64,000 bases of DNA, taken from positions 61,739,253-61,803,252 of the forward strand of contig CM065297.1 in assembly GCA_032871835.1 (NCBI GenBank), in the 5' to 3' direction. The stretch is from Dipteronia dyeriana. Taxonomy: Eukaryota; Streptophyta; Magnoliopsida; Sapindales; Sapindaceae. The translations under genes and the position numbers were made by a program. Positions 33,707 to 43,469 of the stretch are shown here, piece by piece. The notes under the pieces were generated by a model. It was not told the origin of the DNA and did not search any database. It saw only the letters and a list, made by a program, of their open reading frames with translations. Position 1 is the stretch's first letter; each line of letters begins with the position of its first letter.

Positions 33707-34950
33707 CTTAGGTTGTTGAATGACTCGCTGTTCCGGAAATTCACTTGGAAGTTTATAACCTCTGATGGTTTTGCTTTCTCATTGCTGTGGGAGAGGTATC
33801 TCGGGCAGTTATAGAAGCCTCAGTGAGGGTATGTCACCTCCTCATTTTGGTATTCTCTTCGGTCTAATTATAGTTCCCTTCTTAAAGAAGGTATCTGGTT
33901 GATTGGCGAGAACTATCAACAGGACTTTTGACGTGATAATTGGCAGAGGGTTCCCATTTTGGAGTTTTTAGGGATTCTAGATTATTTAGCTAATCCACTT
34001 CGGGCGAGGGTCTCGGATTTTATCTAGGAGGGTAGATAGGTGTTGGACGGTTGTTTCTAAGCTCATTTCCTAGGATTGATGGATTGCGATTTCTCCTGTT
34101 ACGGATTATCTGGTTTGGCCTAATTCTTGGGATGGTCCTGTTTCTTGCAAGGCTATTTATTCCCAGTTTTTTCATGATATTCCTCAGGTTGTTTGGTGGA
34201 GAGATGTTTGTCTTATTTTTTCCCCCATCTCTCTCAGTTTTGACCTAAGCCTTATGTTGAACAAACTTCTTACTGATGATCACCTTTACATTTTTGGGGT
34301 CCAGTTGGCTTCTCGTTGCTGTATTTATGGGGTTAGTAATGAATTTGTAGATAATCTTTTTCTTCATTGTCCCTTTACAACTGCTTTTTAGGAGGTTGTT
34401 TTCTCAACTTGCCATCGACATATCTCTACCAAAACTTGGCAATCCTTTTTCTTGTTGGCCATGTCAGTTTCCTTTAACGAGCATGTTAGGATTTTATGGA
34501 AGGCAGCTATCCAAGTTGTGATTGGGAGGTTGTGGACTGCCCGTAATCAGTGGACTTTAGATCCATCCTTTCTCTGATTTGGTGTGCAGTTTTAGATGTC
34601 AATCGCTTGAAGATTGGTTGTATGCTTATTTGTATGGACAACCTTTTGATTCCTCATCGATTTGGTATTCAAGGTCTCTTTTCTAAAGCCCCGGTGATCA
34701 ACAGTGTGGTTTGGTCGCCTCCAGCTCCTGGTTCGATCAAAGCGAATATAGATGGTGTTGTTATCGACTCTCCGTGGGTTCGTGGTTATGGTGGTATCTT
34801 TCAGAACTGCATCTTCTAGATCATGCAAATGGATTTTCAGGTTTTCCATATTTTCAGGGAGGGGAATTAGGTCGTAGATGCACTTTCTAAGTATGCTTTG
34901 GAGCTTCAGGCTGATTCTTGGTGGTTCTATGCTCTGCCATTATGTTCTTC
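33707..34950 (+). pseudogene. LINE ORF2 C-terminus: zf-RVT and RNase H remnant
   Basis: It resumes after the solo LTR with NDSLFRKFTWKFITSD. The zf-RVT region follows (KAIYSQFFHDIPQVVWW near 34155-34205, and FVDNLFLHCPFTTAF near 34340-34390). The RNase H-like domain has WSPPAPGSIKANIDGV (about 34715-34760), a broken middle, and VVDALSKYALELQ (about 34875-34910). This type I RNase H at the end of ORF2 is known in some plant L1 clades. Confidence 0.8.
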
Positions 34951-35204
34951 TTTAGTTGGCAATGACTTCATGGGTTAGAGTCTTTTCGTTTTTCTTGATG
35001 TTTTCTTTTTCTTTTTGGTGTGGCTTGCTTACATCTTTTCGTTTGGGCTTATTTTCCCCTGGTTTTTGTGTTTTGTTGCCTTTTGTCATTATTTACTTTT
35101 CTTTCATCTTTTACATATATGGATACTACCTAAGAATTTTTCAACATATGATCGCTTGTGATGCTTTTTCCTTTTAGGTCAGTCCAACTTTATTAAAAAA
35201 ATAA

Positions 35205-36440
35205 GCACCTTAATCATTTCTTAGGTATGTTTATTTGCCAAATACCAACTAAGGACCAAATTCATCAACTATCACAACCTAAGGTCATCAAGAGGTAATA
35301 AGGTGAGAATTTTGAAATTACTAACATATGAGCGAGCTTTAACTAAGTAATGTCATGCAATAATGAAGCTTGATTCTTCAATTGAGTAAATAAACAAGAA
35401 TCATGCATAAATGGTCATCCGTGCATGAAATCCAACTAATCAATAGGTCTAATTAATGCTTACATGCAAGTTGATCAACATGCATGCAAGAAATCAAACC
35501 AAATTCAACATGCAAAGCCAAAGATAGATACATTCTAACAAAAGGTTGATTAATTACTAAGGTTAATTACAAATGTACATCAATCCTATAACATGGAGGG
35601 TTTAGTTACACATGAAGCTAAGAACAAGATAAAATGATAAAGAAAATAATAGAAAACCCATTGTGTTCTTGATGAGGTTCTTCTACACACTTGTTCGAGG
35701 TTTCTTCTTCAATACCTCTAAGATCAAGCTTTAAATAACGTGTAACTAATGGTGTGTGTGGTATGGAATATAGAGAAAAATGTAAGAGAGATTTGTGTTT
35801 AGAGTAGAGGAATGTGTAGAGAGGGTTAAGAGAGATAGTAGAAATATAGAGAGTGGTAGAACACTCTTGGATTCTTCTTTTTAGCTAGTAGGGGTTCAAA
35901 TATATAGTGGGGACCAAGTGGATAAGAAAATCTTGGGCTAGCTGATGTGGCTCTAGAAGTGTGACATTGTGTCTTAGAGTTGCTTCATGCAAAAGTCACT
36001 AGTTTCTGCTCATTGATGTGACTTCTGAAATGCAAGATTGTAACTTCTGAAATGCAAGATTAACTCACAGAAGTTATTGGAGCTTGTTACGAGATTCCAA
36101 TTGCCAGATGAATTCACACTTTCATTTTTACAGAACTTACTAGAGGTCAGTCAACTTTGAAGTGCGATTTTGTTTCGTAGTGTTCCAAACTCTATAAACC
36201 CCAAATTCTTTACTTTATGCTCAAATACCTATGGACTAGAAAAATGTTTGAAAACACTTATAAGCAAAATTAAACACCTTAAATATTCAAAAAACAATCA
36301 CAAAGTCTAGGAAATGGGAGCTAAAATCATGTATAGATTTAGAGCGATCATGTAGGATAAATAAAGTCCACGTATGCACTATACATTTATCTTTGTTGGG
36401 TTCTCAAGTTCAATTATGCCTTTTCTCAGGAGTTTTAAGT
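35205..36440 (-). mobile_element. possible LTR fragment, unassigned
   Basis: No coding sense. Read on the minus strand it resembles an LTR with a TATA-like motif (ccactatatatttgaaccc, plus 35899-35917), followed by a pyrimidine-rich leader. There is a small direct repeat at 36015-36060 (tgacttctgaaatgcaagattg, then aacttctgaaatgcaagatt). No TG...CA ends or TSD could be fixed, and no second copy exists in the window. Confidence 0.3.
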
Positions 36441-37090
36441 GCTAAAATATTTTTAAAATGTTATGCAATATTTTTTTAGGGATTTGTACAATATTTTTAA
36501 AACAAGGTGTTAACCACCTAAAAGGCAGGGGTCTAAAGAAGAATTTTCACTCCTTACCAAAACTACTTAGAGTAGAAGGACGCTATAGGGAGAGCACCAG
36601 GCTGACCCTTGATAAAGCCGGGATTGACACCTCCACAATGACCATGTATGAACCAGGACTGGGACCAGGGTCATCCCGATTCCCTAGTATTGAGAGACGT
36701 TGATACCACAGTCCAGATAGCTCCGATATCACAATACATCAATTCCTCGACATCAAAAAGCTCCAGTACCATGGTACTTGTCCCAGATCTGTCCAACAAG
36801 CACCTCCTACCCATTCAATATGGGAAACAACAACGGGAAAGTCCCAACACTTCGAGAGAAAGACCACCCAAGAGAAGAGACCAGTACACTAAGAAGATGA
36901 CCTAGAACAAGACTGTGAATGAAGCCTGTAATACCTTTCAACCAAAATAAGAGAAAGTTGACCTCTCACACCATTCACGAGCGCCATTATCGGAAACGGT
37001 CAACTTCATCAAATCCTACCAAAATGGAAGTTGTCTACTTAATCTAAGGGAAAATCCCCGCACTTAATTACAACCCCCATCAACACCAAA
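36441..37090 (+). other. unrecognised stretch with short open frames
   Basis: Two overlapping plus-strand frames (36458-36703 and 36648-36905) are hydrophilic and Ser/Thr/Pro/Lys rich (e.g. SKSSSTMVLVPDLSNKHLLP). They look like the linker of a retroelement gag but match no domain I know. Both are short and I do not call a gene. Confidence 0.3.
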
Positions 37091-37805
37091 TCAGTGTTCC
37101 TATGATTGCTAATTGATTGATTGAAATGAACATCAAGAATTGGAACCTGTAAGTGTCTCATTTTATGATTGACTTATTTCGTTGACAAAATCACAATTGG
37201 GGTCAATAATTGTAATGGGTATATTAGGATTTGAAAATCTCCCATCATCAATGAAATTGGACTCCAAGTGCATCAAGGACAATAGATTACCTGACTCTAC
37301 TCTTATTTGAAGAGATGTAGTTACACACACTCACTTGCTTGCATTATCATTTGTTATGCATTGTATTCTCAAGCTTTCATGATGCATTTTACGACATTTA
37401 TCACACTTCACACTTGCACATTTTGCATATAAGATAGTGTGTTGAGTTTGCCTAGAAAAGAGGATTTTCCTCTTCACAGTGGTACAGGTCGCTGCTTGAG
37501 CACCTGCCTCCACCGCGGTCCCAACAACGGTTAGTTCCAGTAGGTGCATGCTTTGAGGATTATGGCTTTCACACTTATCTGTACAACTGCCCCTGTTGCC
37601 TATATCATGAACAGTGCTCTTGCATGCACAACGGTCCCCACCGCGGTATTGTCCAGACGGTGTACCGTTGCATACACCGCGGTCTGGATAACTTGCTCGT
37701 GTGCAATCCAACCAACAGTAATGACAGGATTTTGTTGTTGTTTTTCAAAATGGAGTCATTTCATCTAGGGCTTTATATATATAAAATGACGTCATTTCAT
37801 CTAGG

Positions 37806-37855
<50 letters not shown>

Positions 37856-37982
37856 CTTTCCCATTCTTTGTCTCTTTAGAACTTTAGAATCCATTCTCTC
37901 TCATTCCTTTTAGAGCTTAAGAGTGACTTGCAAGGAAAGAAAGCAAGAACCGATTTATATTGTTCAAAACCCAATTACCCAT
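37091..37982 (+). mobile_element. 5' LTR of SIRE-like copia E1, first segment (U3)
   Basis: E1's PBS and gag lie at 53059 onward, so its 5' LTR must end at 53058. Removing the solo LTR at 37983-39211 (TSD cccat) and element BC (39498-52559, TSD tctag) joins this segment to 39212-39497 and 52560-53058. It contains a TATA-type promoter (ctttatatatataaaatg, about 37770-37787) and three caccgcggt palindromes upstream of it. The LTR start is not fixed; tgttcctatgattgc at about 37094 is a candidate. Confidence 0.55.
37751..37852. repeat. duplicated TATA segment and (AT)n microsatellite
   Basis: The segment tcatttcatctagggcttta followed by tatatata occurs twice, at about 37756-37783 and 37793-37820. 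The second copy expands into an AT dinucleotide run of about 20 units ending near 37852. Two candidate TATA boxes therefore lie in tandem in the E1 LTR promoter. Confidence 0.85.
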
Positions 37983-39211
37983 TGTTAGCTGAAAATTTGT
38001 TCAAGGTGAGGAATATTGGTTAACACCCTTGAGACCACTACCTCGGAGGTCGCGGTCGGGGTAGGTACTCTTCGTACCGGGGTAAGGTGTTAAGAAGGAG
38101 GGTGTGAAATGGAAACTAAACACTAAAGGAGAAATACGATAAATTGGTGATGTTTTATTGATTGTTTTTAACTAATTACAAAGGGGAATTAAAGCACTCG
38201 ATTTCTCTCTCTCTTTTTTTGAATGGGCTAGAGATGGCAGCCTCATGCCTGTCGATAAGTGGACAAAATTTTCGGTTTGTGGTCGTGTTTTGTTAGCAGA
38301 ACCTAGGCGACAACGGAGCTTCATTTTTTGGTGGCGAATTTCAGTCTTGATTTGTGCGTATCAAAGACCTGTCTTCTTTCATGCCTGCCTAGCGTATTTA
38401 TACTGTAGATTTTAGGTTTAGCTGGTTATTATCCCACCTTCAATCACTGAATCGAATCCCCTTTTATTAGGTGGGATATTATGTTTCAATATGGTTGCCT
38501 TTAACTGAGTAACTGATTCGAGGATATCTTGGAAGAAGATAATTATTTTTCCTTTTTGGTCTCAACGACTAAGCCTGCACGCGTGTAATGGTTAAGTGTA
38601 CGTTGGAGTGTAGTTCTGATACTGTGTGTTGCCTTGGGAAGGTGCCTTATAGAGGTTATCGAACGCGACGTTTGTTACTTCGATCGGTGTGTTTTAGTAT
38701 CGATATTGTTATTGATCATTTTGGGCCTTCATTGGAGCTTGACCTAACTGTGTTGGTGCTTTTTTTTATGATGACGGGGCTTTGCGGGCTTTCTCTTTAC
38801 CTGCTCGGTTAGGTTGAGATTATACCTCATCGAAGCAGAAGGGCATTGCAAGATAAGTTCGGCATCCTGAAGGTCACTTGGTAGAAATATAGATGGTAGC
38901 ATGCTCAAGGGGAGATCGCAAGACACCTCGACCTCGGGGAACCCAGGTCCTCCTATGTCGACCTAGCTTCAGGCTTCTACCATGGTATAAGGAGCTTTAC
39001 GTGGTCATGTTGGGATTTATTTTTTGAGCTAGGATACGTGTAAGATTCTCAAATTGTATGGTCGACCTCGCCTTGCTCATGCAGGATAACGTGGTAGCTT
39101 GACCTCGGGAACCTTGGTACCTCGTTACATAAGCCCGAATTAGGACCTTTGCATGAAGGCTGAAGGGTGGAAAATTTTCCTTTGATCCCTAACCAAATTT
39201 GGTTATTAACA
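37983..39211 (+). mobile_element. solo LTR A of a gypsy-type family (1229 bp)
   Basis: It begins tgttagctgaaaat and ends ttggttattaaca, with perfect 5-bp TSD cccat at 37978-37982 and 39212-39216. Start and end match LTR D (61148-62339): 'accactacctc(a/g)gaggt' near the start and 'tttgatcc(c/t)ta(a/g)ccaaattt' at the end. It inserted into the E1 LTR and left no internal sequence. Confidence 0.93.
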
Positions 39212-39497
39212 CCCATCATTCATTTATGATTCAAACATTATCTAGCTTCTTCTAGGATGTTTCTAAGCATGAGTCTTCATCTACATAGTTGACTTGGTAA
39301 GTAGATCATCATCCTCATCTATTTTCATGTTCTTGCTTAATAGACCTATTTTATGACTTGTTTGCATTTAGACTCGGATTCTAACTACAAGTTGATGAGT
39401 TGTTAGGTTGTTGTATTGTGATAGCTGCTGCATCAAGGAATGCTTTGATTTCATATAGCTATGTTGTACACATGTCATATAGCAATATGATATCTAG
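39212..39497 (+). mobile_element. E1 5' LTR, middle segment
   Basis: Lies between TSD cccat of solo LTR A and TSD tctag of element BC. It joins the U3 segment on the left to 52560-53058 on the right. Non-coding. Confidence 0.6.
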
Positions 39498-39828
39498 TGT
39501 TAATCGAAAATTCCCATTGGCTGAAAAATCTTGATTAACATCCTCACCTATTACCCCGAGAGGTTGCGGGGGGTAGGTAATTCATACCTTGGTGATCTTA
39601 TATGAATATGAAAGAGGATAGAGCGATAGGTAGGAGACAGGCCATCCTGACCATCGAGTTTCATGCATATGGAGGTGATATGAGGAGCACGAGGTTCCAT
39701 TGTTATGGTAAAGAGGCTGATCTTGGTCCATGGTCCCTGGTATCCGGTCTTCTCTCTAGGTGTCCTGGATCCAAATAGCGAATAAGGAGGTAGGATTGGT
39801 GCTCATCGATGACTTAGATGTGTTCATA
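39498..39828 (+). mobile_element. left LTR of BC, truncated
   Basis: It matches 50548-50880 nearly base for base in long runs (e.g. 'ccttggtgatctt.tatgaatatgaaag', 'gaggtaggattggtgctcat'). Homology stops at about 39828, after 330 of 2012 bp. A large hairpin follows at once, so the rest of the LTR was lost at this junction. Confidence 0.88.
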
Positions 39829-39830
39829 AA

Positions 39831-39919
39831 TACCATGATATTTCGACAATGAACGCCTTGACCAGGAGAGCTATACAACATTCCTGGTCTTGAGGTGATC
39901 ATTGTCGAAATACCATGGT
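39831..39919. repeat. large imperfect hairpin at the LTR breakpoint
   Basis: Arms 39831-39867 and 39882-39919 are inverted copies. Left contains atttcgacaatga and ccttgaccagga; right contains tcctggtc and tcattgtcgaaat. The loop is about 14 bases. The arms correspond to one unit of the adjacent 67-bp array in inverted and direct orientation. Confidence 0.85.
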
Positions 39920-40183
39920 GATCCTTCTGGAGGGATTAATTTGATCCAGGGCATCAGAAATGTTGTGTAGATCTTCTGGTCAAGGTGATCCTCCTGGATG
40001 GATTAATCTGGCTTAGGGCAACATGAGCACGGTGTAGCTCTCCTGGTCAAGGCGATCCTCATAGTGGGATTAATTCGGACTAGGGCATCAGGAGCGCTAG
40101 GTAGCTCTCCTAGTCAAGGTGATCCTTCAGGTGAGATTGATCCGGACTAGAGCATCAAGAGTGCTTATAGATCTCCTGGTCAC
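39917..40183. repeat. 67-bp tandem array, four units
   Basis: Four units starting ggtgatcct (ggcgatcct in unit 3) at 39917, 39984, 40051 and 40118. The first three are exactly 67 bases and the last is 66. They share 'gggattaat.c.gactagggcatcag' in the middle and 'agctctcctggtcaa' at the end. Divergence between units is moderate, so it is an old array. Confidence 0.9.
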
Positions 40184-40539
40184 AATCATTGGCAAATGGT
40201 GGTCATAGGAGAACTATCATGAAGATCAAAGGAGTTGTATCAACATAAGGTGGTACCGGTTGGTAACCATCCTCGCTCTAGGAGTTTTTTCACGAGTATA
40301 ATCTCTTGAAATGATCTGAGTTATCGGTGTAGATGATAGAGTGACCTTCCCTCAAAGACACTTTTGATTATGAACTGGTCACTAGGAGAAATCGTCTGAC
40401 GTTAGGGTCGATGCCCCTTCCACAGGGATACTATAAAGAATAGTGAGCTCTTAGTCCCTGAGTGATATTACTGGTTTAGAGGCCTGATCGGGGTAGATAA
40501 GAATCCTCTATAACTTTAGTAGGCTTAAGATCCTGTTTG
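40184..40539. other. unassigned internal sequence of BC
   Basis: Non-coding sequence between the 67-bp array and the first ~150-bp monomers. Nothing recognisable; some wording ('gatccggactag', 'agagg') echoes the neighbouring arrays. Confidence 0.4.
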
Positions 40540-40930
40540 AATGAACCGGGACCTCAGTAGCTCATATGGACGCTGTGAGGGGCCCAAAATAATAAGTGAA
40601 GAACTACTGGCCTAATACCGGTTCAGAGGCATTCTTGGGCTTTAAAAAGACCCTAACGACTGAGAAGGGGCTCTTGACTTCACTCAATTGAACCGAGACC
40701 TAGGTAACTCACATGGGCACTGTGAGGGGCTGATTATAATAAGTGTGGAAACCACAGATCTTTACAGTTGCGTTATTGCCTCTAGAGGATTGCTTAGGTA
40801 CATAGGAGACCTTAGCAAATGTGTGAAGACTCTGGGCTTCTCCTTGAATGGATCGTGATATCGGTGGCTCGCTAGGGCGTTGAATGACCCGATACAAAAA
40901 GAGAGGAGCCATTGGTATGATACTCTTCGG
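40540..40930. repeat. ~150-bp monomer array of BC, left part (three units)
   Basis: Three degenerate monomers marked by '.ctca.atggac.ctgtgagggg' at about 40560 and 40703 and by 'tggctcgctagggcgttgaatgacc' (starting near 40866). The last is nearly identical in wording to monomers of the large array at 48437-50010. The array runs directly into the gag-like block. Confidence 0.8.
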
Positions 40931-41656
40931 GAGCAGGCTGATGCTGACAATACTGAGCTTGGGCAGGCCAAAGAGGATGGCTATAGCCTACCTGGTAGAT
41001 TAGGCTCTACCTCCCCCCTTTGATGTATGCATCATTGATGGATGGAAAAAGAAGAAGATCAATAAGATAGCCGTTGAGATGGCCGCGTTTGCTTCTACTA
41101 TGGTTGGCTCATCCCGAGCTGCAGAGGCAGACCTTAGTTCGAAGTCCCATGTTGCAGCAGAAGATCTATCTAAAGAGGGAGCTTCAGATCTTCCTACCTC
41201 TCCATTTGGTCCCGTAAAGGAAGTACCAGACCATACTGAAACCATCAAAGAGGGAGAGGTACAGACTGGTTTTGGTTGAAGTGGAAGGTACCCAAGTTGA
41301 TCTAGCCATGAATAGGGCCGTAGTTAGGGTGGAAGTGCAGGTGGCAGGTGAGCCTCCAGTTGATCAAGGAGTAGGTGCTTTGAAGGGGAAACTGCTCTCT
41401 CAGGGGAGGTCAAACCAGAAGAAGGAGGAGCTGACCACAGTAACGAGGTGTGCAGTCATTCTGAACAAAACCTTGACCTGAACTGAGACAACTGTGGCTA
41501 ATTTGCAGATGGACAGGGAGTGGATCCAGCATGCATATGATCTGAAGAGACTCGAGTCCATACATTGTGCCTTGCGAGGATTGCTTCGAAGAAAGAGAAA
41601 GTAGTCTAAACTCTGTATAGCAGCGTGGCTGCCTTGGAAGCCAAGGTGAGAACTCT
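40931..41656 (+). pseudogene. gag-like remnant of BC, left block
   Basis: Plus-strand pieces with low-complexity acidic/Pro-rich sequence. One piece (41079-41279) ends ASDLPTSPFGPVKEV then KEGEVQTGFG, the same peptide repeat found in the right block. The end (LKRLESIHCALRGLLRRKRK, about 41545-41605) matches the start of the right block at 47525-47590. It resembles the C-terminal, coiled-coil part of the gag-like proteins of the PF04195 type seen in element D. Several stops. Confidence 0.55.
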
Positions 41657-42085
41657 TGGAACCCCGTTCACCGGTTACGCAACGGAACTAGGTTTTAAAT
41701 TTTTTAATACAAATCATAATCTGTATCTATGACCAGTAAACTTGGGATCATAATTATTTTTCGGAACTAATATATACAATATGTAATCGCAGGAAATTGA
41801 AATCGATATAATCAGAAGAAGAACATACTTACCAACGTTTAGAGGCTCCTTCACTTTACAATATGCTCCTGTCTGAACCACTCGATCTTCCTCACTATCT
41901 CCCGGGATTGGTAACTACGTGTGGACGCGTCACGATCTCAGGAACTTGAATGAAGGATGTAGAGAAATACTTGAAGAAACTCTTTCTTCTCAATTTGGTG
42001 TATTGATTTCATGCACACATAAATTGCATCTCATGTAAAATTTATATCGACTGATGTGGTTCGATTCTTAAAATCATAATATATA

Positions 42086-42121
<36 letters not shown>

Positions 42122-42305
42122 TTCTCATGCAATTTTTGTTTTGATAACAGATCAAGCATGAAGCACTTGATTAAAAATATGCCTTCACATTTTTTTTTCT
42201 TTTCTTTTGCATGTGTATCAGGTAAAAAAAACAATTTTTTTTTTCAAAAAACAAAATCACTCCTCTGCTCACTTTTCTATCAAAAAAAATATATATCATG
42301 CCACA
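41657..42305 (-). mobile_element. copia LTR F2 copy 2, 3' part (left of hAT)
   Basis: In element sense this is the R-U5 end of the F2 LTR, terminating ACGGGGTTCCA at 41657. It continues past the hAT insertion into 46027-47503. Pre-insertion sequence is restored by removing 42314-46018 and one TSD. Total LTR is about 2.1 kb. An AT microsatellite lies at 42089-42116. The outer flanks (actct left, atatc right) do not match, so there is no TSD. Confidence 0.75.
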
Positions 42306-42370
42306 CTAACTACTAGTGCTATAATTATGGGCCGGCCCAAGACAGGCCCCTGGACCGGAGGCCCGTCCAT

Positions 42371-43469
42371 CCCATCAACAAGTTTTTTGTTTTTTTTTTA
42401 AAAAACTCTTCAACGGTTGGAATTCAAATTCCAGCCGTTGGCTGATGTCATCATTCCAACCGTTGGAACCTAAAAAATTACAAACCCCCCCTGAAATCTT
42501 TTAAATTACATTTTGACCACAAATCAAATTTTTTTATAAATACTTCCATCCATTTCATTTTCCATTCACTCTCTCTATCATTCTTTCAATCTCTCATTCT
42601 CTCATTCTCTCAATCTCTAATATATTCTCCAATTCTCTTAACATTTTCATTCAATTTGATTATTACTCTCTCTACAAAATTCTCTATATTTTCCACCAAC
42701 AAACCAAATTTTAAAGGTACAGTTTTGTTATTACTTTTGCTCAAACATATTTTCATAGTAAATTTATATGTTTATGTTTAGATTTTAGTGACTAGATGAA
42801 AACATTTTTATTTAGTTGGTTAGTTTATCAATTTTTGGGCTTTAATGTTAATATTATTTGTTTAGTTTATTAAGATTTTTAAGTTTAGTAGTAATTTTAA
42901 TATTTGTTATTAGTAAATTTTGAAAGTTAATTTGTATTACTGAATTTAATTTTTGTAATAAGTAAATGAAGAATGTTAAGTGTAGTAGTTATGTTTGATA
43001 TTTTTTTTTTCATAAATAATGAATTTTTAGTGTAGTTGTTTATTTTAATATTTTTGGTGAGTATATTTTGAATTTTAAGTGTAGTAGTGAATTTGAATTT
43101 AAAATTTTTTGTTAGTAGATTGAATTATTTGTGTAGTTGTTTATTATAATATTTTTTTTCAGTATATTATGAATTTAAGAGTAGTGGTTAATTTTAATAA
43201 GTTTTATTAGTATATTAAGATTTTTATGTGTAGTATTTCATTTCATATGTGTTGTTAGTAAATTTATCAATTTTATTTGTAGTAGTGAATTTAATATTTT
43301 TTGTTAGTAGATTATGATTTTTTTTTTTTTTTTTTAAAGTCAAATAATAATTGTAAGTGTCGTATTATTTATATTAATTATTGTTAGTAAATTAAGATTA
43401 TTGTTAGTAAATATTGATTTTTAATTTGACTATTAACTACTATAGTGCTCATATTTTTACTTCTGATAA
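42371..43469. other. AT-rich 5' region of the hAT element
   Basis: No gene. It contains a CT-rich stretch (ctctctatcattctttcaatctc, 42570-42640) suited to a plant 5' leader. It also has a run of loosely repeated 'aatttt.ag.gtagt..tt' units of about 60 bases at 42890-43340 (e.g. 'taagtgtagtagt' near 42977, 43077 and 43140). A TATA-like stretch lies just upstream (tttataaatactt, about 42534). Confidence 0.5.

Larger units (their letters stand above)
26480..35204 (+). mobile_element. L1-type LINE, dead, split by two insertions
   Basis: A plant L1-like non-LTR retrotransposon on the plus strand: ORF1 remnant, then endonuclease, reverse transcriptase, zf-RVT and a plant-type RNase H in order. It is interrupted by 27833-28972 (hAT-like) and 31305-33706 (solo LTR). 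The 3' end is placed at the A-rich ttattaaaaaaataag near 35195-35204. The 5' end is not determined and the TSD could not be found. Stops occur throughout, roughly every 100-300 bases. Confidence 0.85.

Noticed and set aside
37331..37711. 126-codon minus-strand open frame, cysteine-rich
   Set aside because: It lies in the U3 part of a retroelement LTR, has no domain or upstream signal, and its composition follows the local caccgcggt repeats.
40931..41656. Host gene with acidic repeats
   Set aside because: Its repeats recur in the right block inside the same LTR element bounded by a TSD, so it is element sequence.
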